From contig NC_063161.1 of NCBI RefSeq assembly GCF_023159225.1, forward strand, positions 124,410,958-124,474,957: a DNA stretch of 64,000 bases. The letters are read 5' to 3'. Positions 36,531 to 49,335 of the stretch are shown here, one piece after another. Source of the DNA: Perognathus longimembris pacificus (Eukaryota > Chordata > Mammalia > Rodentia > Heteromyidae). A model generated the notes under the pieces. The model was not told where the DNA came from. It made no database searches and saw nothing but the letters and a program-made list of their open reading frames with translations. The number at the start of each line of letters is the position of its first letter. Positions within the stretch are counted from its first letter, which is position 1. The translations under genes and the position numbers were made by a program.

Positions 36531-36794
36531 TTTTTATAGCCGTTTCTACTACAACTGCTTAGAATGGCTCCATACTTCTTCCACTAAGCTCACATTGGAT
36601 ATCTAAAGATAAGAATAATTACATGAAATCTCATCTATGCCTTTGTCTTATTATGCATTGCATTATTGCCGTTAAATGCATTGTGGGATTCATTTGTCTG
36701 ATTTGTTTACAGATCTGACTCTGATGTGTTATGTGTTTAAAGATCTTCAGATGTTTATAGCAGACTGTTTTCTTCCTTTGTTTTTAAGGTTTTT

Positions 36795-36872
36795 ATATAC
36801 TGCAGTGTCTCACAATACCTGACACATTGTAAGAACTCAAGAGACATGTGCTGAATGAATTAGTGCATGAAA
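36795..36872 (+). repeat. Possible MIR/L2 tail
   Basis: CACAATACCTGACACATTGT, then AAGAACTCAAGAGACATGTG and CTGAATGAATTA, resembles the common CTGGCACATAGTAGGCACTC tail of MIR/L2 ends. Confidence 0.4.
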
Positions 36873-39800
36873 TATTTCCCATGAATGAATTAATTAATCC
36901 ATCAAGATCTATAGCCAATGCATACAGAGCCAGAACACAGAATGAACTGCACAGTACTTTTCACTCTGCCAAAATAGCTATCAAAACAGATCGTAGCAGT
37001 CTTAATACATTGTTCATACTACAGTTGGAAGTGGAAAAGGAGTCTTGCATATTAAGATGACTAATTTAATTTTAATAACCCCTCATACTACATCTTGCAC
37101 AATTACAGGTCACAGGGAAAAAAGCCACATGGCTTAAATTCTTCAACAACCATTGTTAGATTTTTTTGTTAAATTTTTTTTTTGTTTTTAGGAAAGAAAC
37201 AAATGAGTCATGGAGAATGAATGATACAATAGATCATTACACACTGGCCAGTCAGCATCTTTGCCTACACTTTAAGGTTACTGAATGAAGAGTTCAGATT
37301 TATAGTAGCTGAATTTCATGCCAGCATAAAAACCATACCCGAGCCTGAGTTATCATGGGACATTAGGAAGAAAGGGTGGCCATAATAGATCCATCCAATA
37401 GCTGTTTAAACAGAAATACTGTGAGAACCTTGGCTGAGCACTTTGATAACCTAATTCATAAACTCTCCAAAAGGCTCTATATAAGGATTTTAATCTGAAT
37501 GCCAGATTAAAGATATACATATTTTAAACTATGTATCATACATATTTCCATCATTACATTTGAACTGTGTAGTAGACTGATTTAGCTAAAAGATAAAATG
37601 TTCTAATTTCTTCCATTGCTGCCAAGACATCTGAATGCAGTTTCACCAAAGTTACTAACTTTGAAAGCTCCCTCATATTTTTGTAAAGAAACTTCTGATA
37701 CAACAAAATTACCTTGACTTTTAACATAGATAAACCAGTCCTGTTCTATAGTTTCTATGTTGCCTTGGCAAGTTAATTTTTCAGTCCTCTCAGCCCAGAG
37801 AACTGGCTTAGTTACATCACATTGGAGAGAAGTCAATTTGTTCACCCTAAGCAGTCTTTTCTTTTTTTTTTTTTAACTTTAGGAAGGGTAGCTGTCTGAA
37901 TTACCAACTTCCTTTGCAGTTAATTATTGCATTGGTCAATGAAACAGTGGTAGAAGGTACATAGCTGTGCCCCAGTCTGGTCACACACTTCAAAAACATG
38001 TCTGTGGAATCTATCCTTTCTCACATTTCCTGCACGTAATCACTTATCAGATCACAACTTCAAGCTCTTAAAGGGTATGAAACTTATTCTGACCTGTACT
38101 ATCCAAGCCTCAGTGGCACACCCCTGGATTAAGATATGAGAATCTTTGCACCATTGTGCCACAAATTCATTGTGACTGTTACAGAAGTGAGTCCACTATG
38201 ACTAACACAAATATAAATATGCACTCAAAAGTATTATTGAAGTATAAGATAATGAAATTAATGCACTCAATAGTAGCTTAGTATTAGGCTTATTCTCTTT
38301 CTGCACATCAGGAAAATAAAAGTATGCCCAGTCTTCATTTTGCAGTTTTCACATTATTCATTCATCTTTTTTTCTTGCACAGGAAAGAAATAAGATCCCA
38401 TTGCATAGCAAAGTGTGAGAAAAAGAGACGTTTTGTGGCTATCTTTGGACAATACAATCTGAAACTACCACTCCTTTATGACTTACCAGGTGTACTAATA
38501 TGGTAAGATAGGCAGGAATCAGAACTTGAAGATGAGCTATGGTGCTATCTTATAGTCAGATCCCTTAGGTAGTTCTTATAACAATGTCTGGATCATTCTG
38601 GCTTGAGAAATTCTGTTCCTAATTCTGATTTTTTTCTATTCAACTTTTCAGGATAATATCTATGATATTAAAAAATCTTAAGTATTAACTGAAAGTACCC
38701 TCACAAAAGTAAGCATTTAAAAAGAAGAGGCTACAGAAGTTATGACTTCGGCTCCAAGTGCTACTGCTCTTAACTCTAGCTTTTATTAATTTTTTTCACA
38801 TGTCATTAACATTTTCAAGTTACACAAAAACTCTCTGTAAGCTGATGGACTTTGTGATGTATGCAACAATACATAGCCTCATTTTTTTTTCTCAGTGTGG
38901 GAAGGTAGGTACAGCTCAGCCACTCTGTTTTCTACAGACACTTTTAAATTTGGAACCTAAATTAAATATTTATGTGAAGAGCTGCCAAAATGACGACAAA
39001 TAGCTACAGCACACAATACTCTTAATAAAATTCAATCACTATAATACAAACTGTTGTCAAAAGGGTAAATGCAAGTTAACTTCCAAAAAGTTTTGTTTCA
39101 TGATCCATGGAATTAATAACTCACGTCCTGAACACTGAAAATTGAATGCATCTTAATGTTCTTTATTATTCCTTTGTGTTCTTGTAAGTTTTTTTTTTAA
39201 TTTACATTATGTCCTTCTTCCCTGTAAAGGATCTTTTCAGTTAAAATATAATTATATTTTCTGATCTAATTAAAGTGTCAATCAGTTACTATGGCATATT
39301 AAGTGTAATGGCTTTACCCAATTTTTTTCCACTTAGATTCTGATTATTTTTCCATGTCACTCAAAAATATGCTTTGCAACTTGTCCAAGATTTCTCTTTC
39401 ATTAACATAAAACATCTTAGAGTCCTGCTGGTAGCACTTTATCTAGTGCAGGAAATGATTTGGATAATAAACAGCTGGAAACCAAAATGTTGTGTACTGG
39501 CAGGGAAAAAAACAGATGAACAATTATACAAAATGAATATAAACTTCTTTCTTCTACCATTCCTTATGATTTTATAAATTGAATTGAGAAATGAAAAGAA
39601 TGTCCTAGGGAAGATGACTGGACAGTAATCTTTTAGATTTCTTTGTTTGTTAGTTTCTCTTCCTGTGTCCATTTTTAACTATGTCTTCTATTTTCTACTT
39701 TTATTGAATCTTTTTTTCTATTCTCTTTCATAACATGTATTGAATAAACCCAATGGTATCTGAGGCTGTCCTCATTTTAATATTTTACTTAAGTTTTCAA

Positions 39801-39987
39801 TCTGTTTTAGAGCACTCCAAGTGGCAGATATGTTTTCAAATGGAATGTCATTTATATCCTCACTATCCATAACAATTTTTCTCCCATCCTTTTATTTCTG
39901 TGGTTTATACATTTACTACTTCAACTTCTTGTTAAGCTACAAGCACAACATTTTTTACATACTATGTATTATTAATAGTACTTATTT
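36873..39987. other. Unique AT-rich stretch, about 3 kb
   Basis: T-runs near 37870 and 38884; no gene, exon or interspersed repeat recognised. Confidence 0.4.
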
Positions 39988-40214
39988 TGTACCAGTAGTA
40001 GGACTTGAACTCAGGGCTTTGTATTCTTAGCCTTTTCTCTCTCAAGTCTGGTATTTTATCATTTATGTCACACTTCCAGTTCCAGCGTTTTACTGTTCAA
40101 CAGGGGAAAAGAGTCTGGAAGATTTATCTGCCCAGACTGGCTTTTAATATGATCCTCAGATCTTAGTCTCCCAAATAGCTAGGATTACAGGCATGAGCTA
40201 CCAATGCCTGGTCT
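39988..40214 (-). repeat. B4-like composite SINE, minus strand
   Basis: TACCAGTAGTAGGACTTGAA, CTCAGGGCTTTGTATTCTTA, ATCTGCCCAGACTGGCTTTT, AATATGATCCTCAGATCTTA and AGGATTACAGGCATGAGCTA. Reversed ID and B1 parts in the usual order. Confidence 0.8.
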
Positions 40215-41059
40215 TTCATTTGATTTGAAACTACTAAAATGGTACATTTTTTAATTCTTATTTTAGTTGCATCACTGGATTGCTATTTTTCTTTAGACAA
40301 TTCTCCATTCAGAGAATGTATTGAAAAGGGAAACAGGGAGCAAATATTTGTTTATTTAAGGTTTATGTCCTGCAGCTTCTGTGTTGAGCTTTCTGAAATT
40401 GACACCTTTCCTTTGAAAGAATGGATCATCTGAGAGAAAACATCAATCTACCCACTGTATAAGTGCTGGGCTATTACAGGTATTGAAAATGAGCAGAGAA
40501 GGTGACAAGTCCTCAGTTGCTAGCCATAGCTAAACTTCTGACATTCCGATTGAAAAGCATAAAGCCAATATTGAACTGAGATGGGACCATGTGGTCTCTG
40601 ATTCACAGGATGCTACTAACTGGTTATGGGCAATTGAACCTCAAGAGTTATCTTCCTTGATTTATGGAAAATATGATCAAATGCACTTTAAGCAGAAAAG
40701 AAACGTACTGGGATCATGAATATTGTAGTAATATTAGAGAACTTAGCCAGTCAAGAGCAGTCTAAAATACTCAACTAATTCATTTCAATTACTCATCTTC
40801 TACAATTTATCATCAAACAGTATAGTGTCATACTGGGTGGACTGTAATCTAAAAAAAAATTGAAAAGATATAGTTATTCTTCAGGGAAAAAATAATAAGT
40901 ATCCTGCTTCTCTCTGAAGTCTGTGATTTGGAACAGTGCCTGTTTGAGAGAACAGCTGTTACTGGAGATGAATGCCAATGTACTGGCACTTTTTGTCTCA
41001 AAATATTTCAAGAATGGCTTCCTTTCTTTTTTAATTCCACCTCACCATTGGCACATGCA

Positions 41060-41111
<52 letters not shown>

Positions 41112-41575
41112 TACACAAAGGAAATAAAATATTGAGCAGGTATATAATCTCAGAAGAGGTCAAATGGAAATATAAAATATTAAGGCATTCAACGTTTAGA
41201 CAGGTTTGGCCGGGAGATTTAGCCACACATAGTCACATTATCCCAAATGGAAAATGTTAAAGAAGTGAGACACACTGTTCAGTACAGCCTTGCCATGCCA
41301 GGTTACTTCTGAAAGAATTGATCAAGAACTCTGGTCTCAGTACTTTCCACATCCAAGTTTCCAAACACAGTATACATATGCCTGCCTTTGTAAGAATCTA
41401 TCCATATCCCACATGGATCCAGTGGTGGACAAGTATGAAATTCCCATTAAATTGGCTTTTGAAAAACCTCTTCCAATAAAGGAAGTGCTTCTTGGCTTTC
41501 TGGCTCCAAAGCCAGTTTTCAATCATGTCCTGAAAATGTAATATTCTCCTCTACTCCATCTTCTTATTCAAAAAC
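40215..41575. other. Unique stretch with (TC)n/(AC)n
   Basis: A (TC)n-(AC)n compound microsatellite lies at 41061-41112. The 83-codon frame at 41290-41541 has no family I recognise and I leave it uncalled. Confidence 0.4.
41061..41112. repeat. (TC)n(AC)n compound microsatellite
   Basis: TC units with one TG break, switching to AC units at about 41096. Confidence 0.95.
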
Positions 41576-41819
41576 AGGCTATCTTTCTTCCATCCTAATT
41601 TTTAGCTACTTTATCAAAGATTAAGTAGACATAGTTCTGTGGGTTCATTTCTGGGTCTTCATTTCTGTTCAATTGGTCTTCAGGCCTCTTCCTGTGCCAA
41701 TACCAAGCTGTTTTTATTACTATAGCTTTGTAATACAACTTGAAGTTTGGTATTGTAATTCCTCCAGTACTGTTCTTTCTGTTTAGGATTGTTTTTGCTA
41801 TTAGGGGTCTTTTATGGGT

Positions 41820-43134
41820 TCATATGAATTTCTGGATTGCTTCTTCTATTTCATTAAAAAATTGTGTTGAGATATTAATGGGTATTGCATTGAATTTGTA
41901 GATAGCCTTTGGCAATATTGCCAATTTGACTATATTAATCCTCCCAATCCAGAAGCATGGGAGGTTTTTCCATTTACTTAGTTCTGCCTTAATTTTGTTT
42001 TTCATGTTGTTAAAGTTCTCATCATAGAGGTCTTCACTTCTTTGGTTAAGGTTACTCCTAGGTATTTTATGTTTTTTGAGGCTATTGCAAAAGGAATTGC
42101 TTTTCCGATTTCAGCCTCGGTCTTCAGGCCATTGGCATATAGAAAAGCCATTGTTTTTTCAGGGTTTATTTTATATACTGCTACATTACCAAAGTTTTGG
42201 ATCAGCTCTAGTAGCTTGGGAGTAGAGCCTTTGGGGTTATTTAGGTATAAGCTCATGTCTTCTGCGAAGAGAGAAAGTTTAACTTCATGTTTTCCTATTT
42301 GGATCCCCTTTATGTTTTCTTCTTGCCTAATTCCTCAGGCTAGGAATTCTAGTATTATGTTGAAGAGGATAGGAGAGAGTGGACAACCTTGTCTTGCTCC
42401 TGATTTTAAAGGAAATGGCTTTAGCTTTTCATCGTTTAGAATTATGCTTGCTGTTGGTTTGTCATAGACTACCTTTATCATATTCAGGAATGTTCCCTGG
42501 AATCCCAGTTTTTCCAGGGCTTTTATCATAAATGAGTGCTGGATTTTATTGAATGCCTTTTCCGCATCTAGGGATATAACCATGTGATTCTTTACCATGC
42601 TCCAGTAGATGTGGTGGATTATATTAATTGACTTGTGTATATTGAACCAACTTTGCATCACTGGGATGAATCCAGTTTGATCATGGTGTATGATTTTTTT
42701 GATGACCTGTTGAAGTCTAAAATCAGTCTATAGTACTCTTTCCATGATGAGTCCCTGCCTGTTTTGGGGATGAGGGTTATACTGTCATCATAGAATGTGA
42801 TTGGTAGTGAACTTGGTCTTTCAAGTTCATTGAAGAGTTTGAGAAATATTGGTGTGAGTTCTGTTTTGAAGGCTTTGTAGAATTCTGCTGTGAACCCGTC
42901 TGGACTGGGGCTTTTCTTGGATGGGAGATCTCTTGTTGCAGTTTCTATTTCAATGCTGGATAAGGGTCTGTTTAGAAGTTTTAAACCTTCATGGTTGAGT
43001 TTGGGGATATCAACTTTTGCTAGAAAATTGTCCATGACGTCAAGGTTCTCAAATTTGTTGGCGTAAAGGTTTGCAAAATAGTGTGTTCTGAATTTTGTTT
43101 CTGTGCTGATGTTACCTGTTTCATCTACAATCAT
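41820..43134 (-). pseudogene. L1 ORF2 reverse transcriptase relic
   Basis: Broken reading frames on the minus strand. 42658-43134 holds the entry to the RT domain with SPSPDGFTAEFYKAF (the SPGPDGF-type motif) and [17 protein letters not shown]. Just after that, an internal stretch of roughly 15 codons is missing and the frame shifts. 42335-42661 continues with [22 protein letters not shown] and [15 protein letters not shown]. The catalytic site at 42257-42268 reads FAED instead of FADD. 42002-42256 and 41820-42005 carry the downstream part ([41 protein letters not shown]). Inactive by deletion, frameshifts, a catalytic-site change, inversion and loss of the endonuclease. Confidence 0.88.
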
Positions 43135-43802
43135 GTTTACTTGGGTGTGCTGCCTTTGGTTTTTGGTCAGATTTGCTAGGGGTCTATCTATCTTGTTAAT
43201 TTTTTCAAAAGAGCCAACTCTTTGTTTCTTGATTCTTACGATTATTTTTTAGTCTGTCATTTATGTCTGATTTGAATTTAATTATTTGATTTAAATTGGT
43301 TCAACCTGCAACAAACTAAAACTAGATCCTTATATATCACACTGCAACAAAATCAATTCCAAATAGATCAAAGACCTCAAAATAAAAACAGATACCCTGA
43401 AAATACTAAAAGAAAGAGTAGGAGAAACACTTGGGCTCCTTGGCACAGGATGAAAATTCCTTAATGAAGGCCCAGAATTGCAACAAATCAAACAAAGGTT
43501 GGACAAATGGGACTGCATCAAACTGCAGAACTTCTGCAGGGCAAAGGACATGGCTTGCAAGATAAACAGAAAGACCACAGATTGGGAAAGATCATTACCA
43601 GCCATACAATGGACAAAGGCCTCATATCTAAAATATATGCAGAACTAAAAAAAAATTAAATTCCTCCAAAACAAAACCGCAAAGAACCAACAGCCCCCTC
43701 AACTGGTGGGCTAAAGACTTAAAAAGAGACTTCTGTGATGAGGAAATGAGAATGGCCAAGAGACATATGTGAAAGTGCTCTACATCACTGGCCATAAAAG
43801 AA

Positions 43803-44324
43803 ATGCAAATCAAAATAACACTGAGATTGTACCTCACCCCAGTAAGAATGTCCAGTATCAAGAAAACTAACAATAACAAATGTTGGAGGGGATGTGGCCA
43901 AAAGGGAACCCTACTTCATTGTTGGTGGGAATGTAAATTGATTCAGCCACTCTGGCAAGTGGTATGGAAATTCCTCAGACGGCTAAACATAGAGCTCCCC
44001 TATGACCCAGCAGTCCCACTTTGGGGCATCTACCCAAAAGACCACAAACAAGAACACACTAAAGCCACCAGCACAACAATGTTCTTCACAGCACAATTTT
44101 TCATTGCTAAAATATGGAACCAACCCAGGTGCCCCTCAGTAGACAAATGGGTCAGGAAAATGTGGTACATATACAAAATGGAATTTTATGCCTCCATCAG
44201 AAAGAATGACATTGCCCCATTCATAAGGAAATGGAAGGACTTGGAAAAAATTATACTAAGTGAAGTAAGCCAGACCCAAAGAAACATGGACTCTATGGTT
44301 TCCCTCATAGGGAATAATTAGCAC
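43803..44324 (+). pseudogene. L1 ORF2 C-terminal fragment with zinc knuckle
   Basis: An open frame of 172 codons ending in a natural ORF2 stop. It carries the ORF2 C-terminal CCHC-type motif [18 protein letters not shown] at residues 28-45 of the frame. [37 protein letters not shown] and [19 protein letters not shown] follow. This part is well preserved and marks the element as fairly young. It has no promoter or start of its own; upstream codons from 43298 belong to the same ORF2 but are frameshifted. Confidence 0.85.
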
Positions 44325-44581
44325 AGGTTTAGGCTAGTCACAGCAGAGGATCACAAGAGCCAAATAGGTATGCCCTTATAAACACAGAAGATGATGCAAT
44401 ACTTGCAAAACTGTTTGGTGTAAGTGAACTGAATACCTCAAGGGGAGAAAGGGGAAGGGGAAGGGGAGAGGGGGTATAAGGGACAAAGTAACAAACAGTA
44501 CAAGAAATGTATCCAATGCCTAACGTATGAAACTGTAACCTCTCTGTACATCAGTTTGATAATAAAAATTTGAAAAAAAAA

Positions 44582-44996
44582 TGAACTCCAAGTTATGGAA
44601 CTGAGTGTTATATCACTGTTGTAATTACTTTCAACATGCCATGTGAATCCATAGCTTCTTTAGTTGATGATTCTCATATATCCCCTTCCCATGGCTGTCC
44701 CGGCGTTATCACTGCATCTCATCTGAGTACCCTGGATTCTGTATATACTGGTATTAGAACTAGGGAAGTGAAAGGGAATATCAAAATTGAGAGACAAAGG
44801 AGAAAAAGACAAACAACTCCAAAAGCAATACTTGCAAAACCATCTGGTGTAACCCAACTGAACAAATGGTGGGAGAGGGAAAGGGGGACGGGGGAGAGGG
44901 GAATGAGGGTGGAGGTAACAAATAGTACAAGAAATATACCCATGGCCTAACGTATGAAACTGTAACCCCTCTGTACATCACTTTGACAATATATAT
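44582..44996 (+). mobile_element. Second L1 3' UTR directly behind the inverted L1
   Basis: Starts abruptly at ATGAACTCCAAGTTATGGAA after the A-rich end of the previous L1. It runs through TATCACTGTTGTAATTACTT, ATTGAGAGACAAAGGAGAAA, a polypurine tract at 44868-44915 and the terminal TGTACATCACTTTGACAAT, ending in (AT)n. It contains the internal 3' UTR segment that the preceding copy lacks. Confidence 0.85.
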
Positions 44997-46997
44997 ATAT
45001 ACATGCTAACTAGATTATATATTTATTACAGTACTTTTGAAAGACACATAGAGCAATAAACATAAATGGATCCAAGTGTTTGAACTCTACCAGTATTTCA
45101 TGCTATTTCTTTTTAAATTTCATACAATCTTTAAAGTTCTCAAGTTTCATTGGCACACAAGGGGTTTAGTTAAGGACTATAATGCAATAGGTATAAAATA
45201 TTCACTTTTTAGGTCAAGAATTTTATCATTTGCCTTATATTTCAGGTACTTTCAATATAAGCTTCTTTAAGATTTTATAAGATGAAATTAAATAATTTTT
45301 ATTTCAGATCATATTGTTTATTTCTCTAAATTTGAAAACTTTCCCAAGCACTTCATTTCCCTAGTACAAAAACTTAAGGTCCTGTTAATTATTTTTTTAT
45401 GAAATTATTTTGGTTGAATCTATATTGAAGATGGACAGAATCATGTGTTTAAATTATCCGGTGAATACCAACTCATTAGTCAGTTACTTGAATAAATTAG
45501 TCACTTATATATCCTAGACTGATAAATTCAATTTAGTCACGCAATCGAAACTGACCCATGAAAAAGTGGTAGACATTTTAGATGAAGAGTGAAGTGACTA
45601 CAAACAGTTTCAAAGCTATTCATCACAATTGACTAACAACCCTCTGTGAGTAATGGATATCTGGCTGCTTATAAAATTATATAAAACAATGGTATTATTT
45701 ATTTCTCCTGAAGTAGAAGGACTTTTAAAACAGATGAGACACTCATAGCACAATCAAAACTGGCCATCCAGATGTTAAATACTTTGAAAGATAAATGAAT
45801 GAATAATGAAAATATATTTCTTTTGCGAAAGAAAAGTTCCTGTTTATAGACTATAAGATGTTAGGATTGGTATGAGTCTAGGAGTGCATTATTGAAGTTG
45901 TATAAGGAAAAATTTCAAAAATGTTTACAAACTTGTTCTCATTGACAACTCCAAGATTATAAATTCCATTATGGATAAATAAATAACAAAATATTTAGAT
46001 TAGGACCACTGGCTTTGTGACTTTGACAGACTTGGTTTAAATTTATGCCTCTGCCATCAAAATAATGTGCAAATTTAAGTTTAGAGTTAAATTTCTGAGC
46101 TCATTTTGTCCCTACTCAAATAGGTATCTATAAAACTAATGGAATCCTTAAGTAAGATAGCCTATAGAAGGAGGTGCCTGGAACATGGTAAATAGAATTG
46201 TCTCTAAAATTAAAAAGGAAAACAAAATGGAAGTCTAAATTTACAGGGCCAGTTACTTACCATGAGTTGGTAAATATACAAAGTAACTTGAAAATGAAAC
46301 AAAACTATTCCTCAAAGTTTAGAATTTTCTATTTTTCAGTGAAGTTGAGGCTTGGAGTTGTGATTTATATGCACAAATCTGTGATTTCATATAAAATGTA
46401 CAACATTCAGAAGCTATGAATCTGGAGAGATTGCTAATGTGGTTTATATAATTAGGTCAAAATTATATTTGGAGTTAAATATGAAAACCATCAACAACAA
46501 CAAAGTTGAGTGACTTTTCTGTATAGCTTTTGTATGCAATAAGCACAGAATGTGACTGAAAAAATAATCATTGTAACTTTTACTAGAATTAAAATATATA
46601 CTTCAGCATGGCAGCTGAGCTATACATTCAATAACACATAGGAATTTCAACACCAAGTTCATTAGCATTCTATAGATTTTCATCTTCTCATTATTAAAAT
46701 TATTTCCTTTTTCATTATCTTTAAGTAGTTGTATAAATTGGCTCTAATGAGTACCATGCAATTTGGCCAATGTCACTCACCCTTAAATCATTCTCCTTCA
46801 ATGCCATCAACCCATGTCCTCAATATTCCAAGTTACATTTTTACATACATACATTGAATATTATGACTATGTTGACTCACCTTTCCTTTCTCCATTTGTT
46901 TGAGGCCTCTCCTTGACCTTACCACTGAAACACACATGTTCCAGGTTTCTGGAATTTTGTTAGACTATAAATTAGTTGTTCAAAATAACTAAATCAA
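44997..46997. other. Unique AT-rich stretch, 2 kb
   Basis: No gene or repeat recognised. Confidence 0.4.
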
Positions 46998-47490
46998 TGG
47001 AATCCTCCCCTGCCATATTTAATTCAATATGTTTGTGTGTGCGTATACATATGACCATGTATAGATACAGGTACAAATATTTTATATATATACATATATA
47101 AATATAATTTAGGTCTAACTTCCATATAGAAGAGGAAAACATGTTCTTTGTCTTTCTGAGCCTGATTTAACTCCACTTAATATAATTTTTCAAGGTCTGT
47201 TCATTTTCCTGCAAATTACATATCATATTTTCTGATGAATAAATAACATTTTCTTGTATATAATATATATTTGATCATATACATTACACACATGATCAAC
47301 GTTTTCCTTGATCCATTCATATTGAAGGGTATCATCTGGGCTGTATCCATCACTACGATGGTCAATAGTGCAGCAATGAACATGGGTGTGCAAATGTCTT
47401 CACAGTATCTTGACTTGTAATCTTTTGGAAAAATGCCCAAAAGTGGAATTGCTGATTATAGGATTTCATGTTGGTTCTCTCTTCCAATAA
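46998..47490 (-). mobile_element. Old L1 ORF2 relic, minus strand
   Basis: The clear part is 47150-47480: AATTTTTCAAGGTCTGTTCA, TCCATTCATATTGAAGGGTA, CAGCAATGAACATGGGTGTG and TAATCTTTTGGAAAAATGCC, the reversed L1 ORF2 C-terminal coding region. The left part (46998-47150) is AT-rich and only loosely similar. Old and diverged. Confidence 0.7.
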
Positions 47491-48356
47491 AATTTTAATT
47501 CATCTAGTTCAAGCCTATAGTCCAAGGACCAGGTAAATTTTGCTGAAAATGAACAGCTCTCTATGTTTTCCTATGTTCACTTTTTCTTCACTTTGATTTT
47601 CCACATGATCTTTTCCTGTCTTCCCCTGCACATACCACATATGGAATTATCTTTTGCTTTATATTAAGTTTTTCATTTGTGCACTTTTTTATTATTGGTT
47701 ATGAGGAAGATCAGTTGTAGACACATTCAGTATATTTGTAGATATTTCCTGATCTAATAATATAAACATTAAGGGCTCGTGTAAACCTGAGTACAGAGGA
47801 TGATAGCTAGTGAGCAAAAAGAGTTAGAGCACTGTTAGGGAGTCTAGAAGAATAAACATTTGTTGGACAGTTAGCCTTTCTTACCAACAAAGTATCTATT
47901 ATATGCATGCCATATAAGATGCTAGAAAGGAAGTGGTCTCAGTAAGCCTTCTCAGCCTTGTACCATTTTAAGGAAGTGGTAGCTTGAGTAAATAGAGATG
48001 AATTTACACTGAGAGTCAAGGCAAGCCTGTGCGTATGGGACACTTGTTGTTGATTGGCTGATCACACAGCTCTATCTATCTCCAATATATGTGCACTGTC
48101 AGCTGTGCATCATACAGCAAAAACTTCTACTAAAATCATGTTCATTATACATGAATCCTAATGTGAGAAGACAGAATCAGAGCAATGGTCTATTGGACTT
48201 AATTGAATACTTAAAAGAGTTATATCCACAGGCCTTAGGAGACATGGCTGACTTTACTAACTAATGGTCATACTTGATTCCAAAAGAAACAAGCCTTTTT
48301 CAACAAAACCTTGCTATATAACAAGTTCCTAAAGGTGTAATATATTAGAGATATTA
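47491..48356. other. Unique stretch
   Basis: No gene or repeat recognised. Confidence 0.4.
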
Positions 48357-48371
48357 TTTCAACTGCGTGGT

Positions 48372-48625
48372 GGGGTAGGGAGAGTACATGCGTGTACTCA
48401 TTGGTGCTGAGGCTTAAATACAAAGTGCCTGGATACTGTCCCTGAGCTTTTATGCCAAAGACTAGCACTCTACTCTTTAGGATACAGCTCCACTTTCAGC
48501 ATTTTGCTAGTTAATTGGAGCTAAGAGTCTTATGGATTTTCTTGCCTGGGCTGGTTTTGAACCTATGATCCTCAGATCTCAGCCTTCTGAGTAGCTAGGA
48601 TTTACAGCATGAGCCACCTGCTCTG
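48372..48625 (-). repeat. B4-like composite SINE with target duplication
   Basis: Reversed ID part (CCAAAGACTAGCACTCTACT) and reversed B1 part (TTGCCTGGGCTGGTTTTGAA, TGATCCTCAGATCTCAGCCT). The 15-bp TTTCAACTGCGTGGT at 48357-48371 returns at 48626-48640 with one C-to-T (CpG) difference. This is the only B4-like copy here with a clear duplication. Confidence 0.88.
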
Positions 48626-49077
48626 TTTCAACTGTGTGGTTTTTTTAATACCAAAATAAAGGAAAGGAGCATATTTGTTCTAAATCCTTCTGGCTAGGGA
48701 AACATTTATCATGATTCAGTAAATTCCCAGTTGTTGCTTGTTTGCTACCAGGGGTCAATAATTCAAGCTATATCTCAACTGTGCTGTCAAAGGGCTTTCC
48801 CCCTAGTACCTACAAGACATGAAAAAAATAGAAGAGAAAATCATTTTCAAATTCAGTACAAATATATAAATATATAATATACTTTTTCTAAAAAATTCTT
48901 TATTGCATAATGCAAAATTAGTTTGATAAACAGGTTTTGAGTTTGAGCAATAAGAATACCTATCACTGAATGCCTTAATCATGTTTAGATTTGACCTTTG
49001 TTTTAATTAAATTTATGTTGCATTCCTCACTGAATACAAGATCTGTACACCCAGATTATACCATGCTATGGTAACTC

Positions 49078-49178
49078 TTTTTTTTTTCAAATTTTTATTA
49101 TCAAACTTATGTACAGAGAGGTTACAGTTTCATACATTAGGCATTGGATACATTTCTTGTACTGTTTGTTACCTTGTT
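49078..49178 (-). mobile_element. L1 3' end, minus strand, about 100 bp
   Basis: T-run, AAATTTTTATTATCAAACTT, AGAGAGGTTACAGTTTCATA and ATACATTTCTTGTACTGTTT: the reversed terminal module. Confidence 0.8.
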
Positions 49179-49285
49179 ATTGTGCTTTATATTGGTTAAC
49201 ATTTTCATGATTTATACATTAGTATATTGTACATTTTATTTTTATAAATAAACTGCTTTAGGTAAATATACTTTTGTGTGTATAT

Positions 49286-49291
<6 letters not shown>

Positions 49292-49332
<41 letters not shown>
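49292..49332. repeat. (TG)n microsatellite
   Basis: About 20 TG units abutting the B4-like SINE that follows; likely grown from its reversed tail. Confidence 0.9.

Positions 49333-49335
<3 letters not shown>

Larger units (their letters stand above)
41576..44576 (+). mobile_element. L1 with 5' inversion (twin priming), plus strand
   Basis: Two parts. 41576-43297 is L1 ORF2 (reverse transcriptase and following region) in minus orientation. 43298-44576 is the following L1 segment in plus orientation: end of ORF2, shortened 3' UTR and a short A-rich end. In L1 order the inverted part stops at AGGATGGAAGAAAGATAGCC and the forward part starts at GGTTCAACCTGCAACAAACT. Comparison with the L1 at 4494-6775 shows about 25-30 bases missing between them. 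The left end of the inverted part corresponds to the position nearest the forward part, the exact geometry of twin priming. I could not find a convincing target duplication. Confidence 0.88.

Noticed and set aside
41290..41541. 83-codon open frame upstream of the inverted L1
   Set aside because: Complex-looking sequence but no recognisable domain or homologue, no CpG island, no splice context; the opposite strand is also open over 61 codons.
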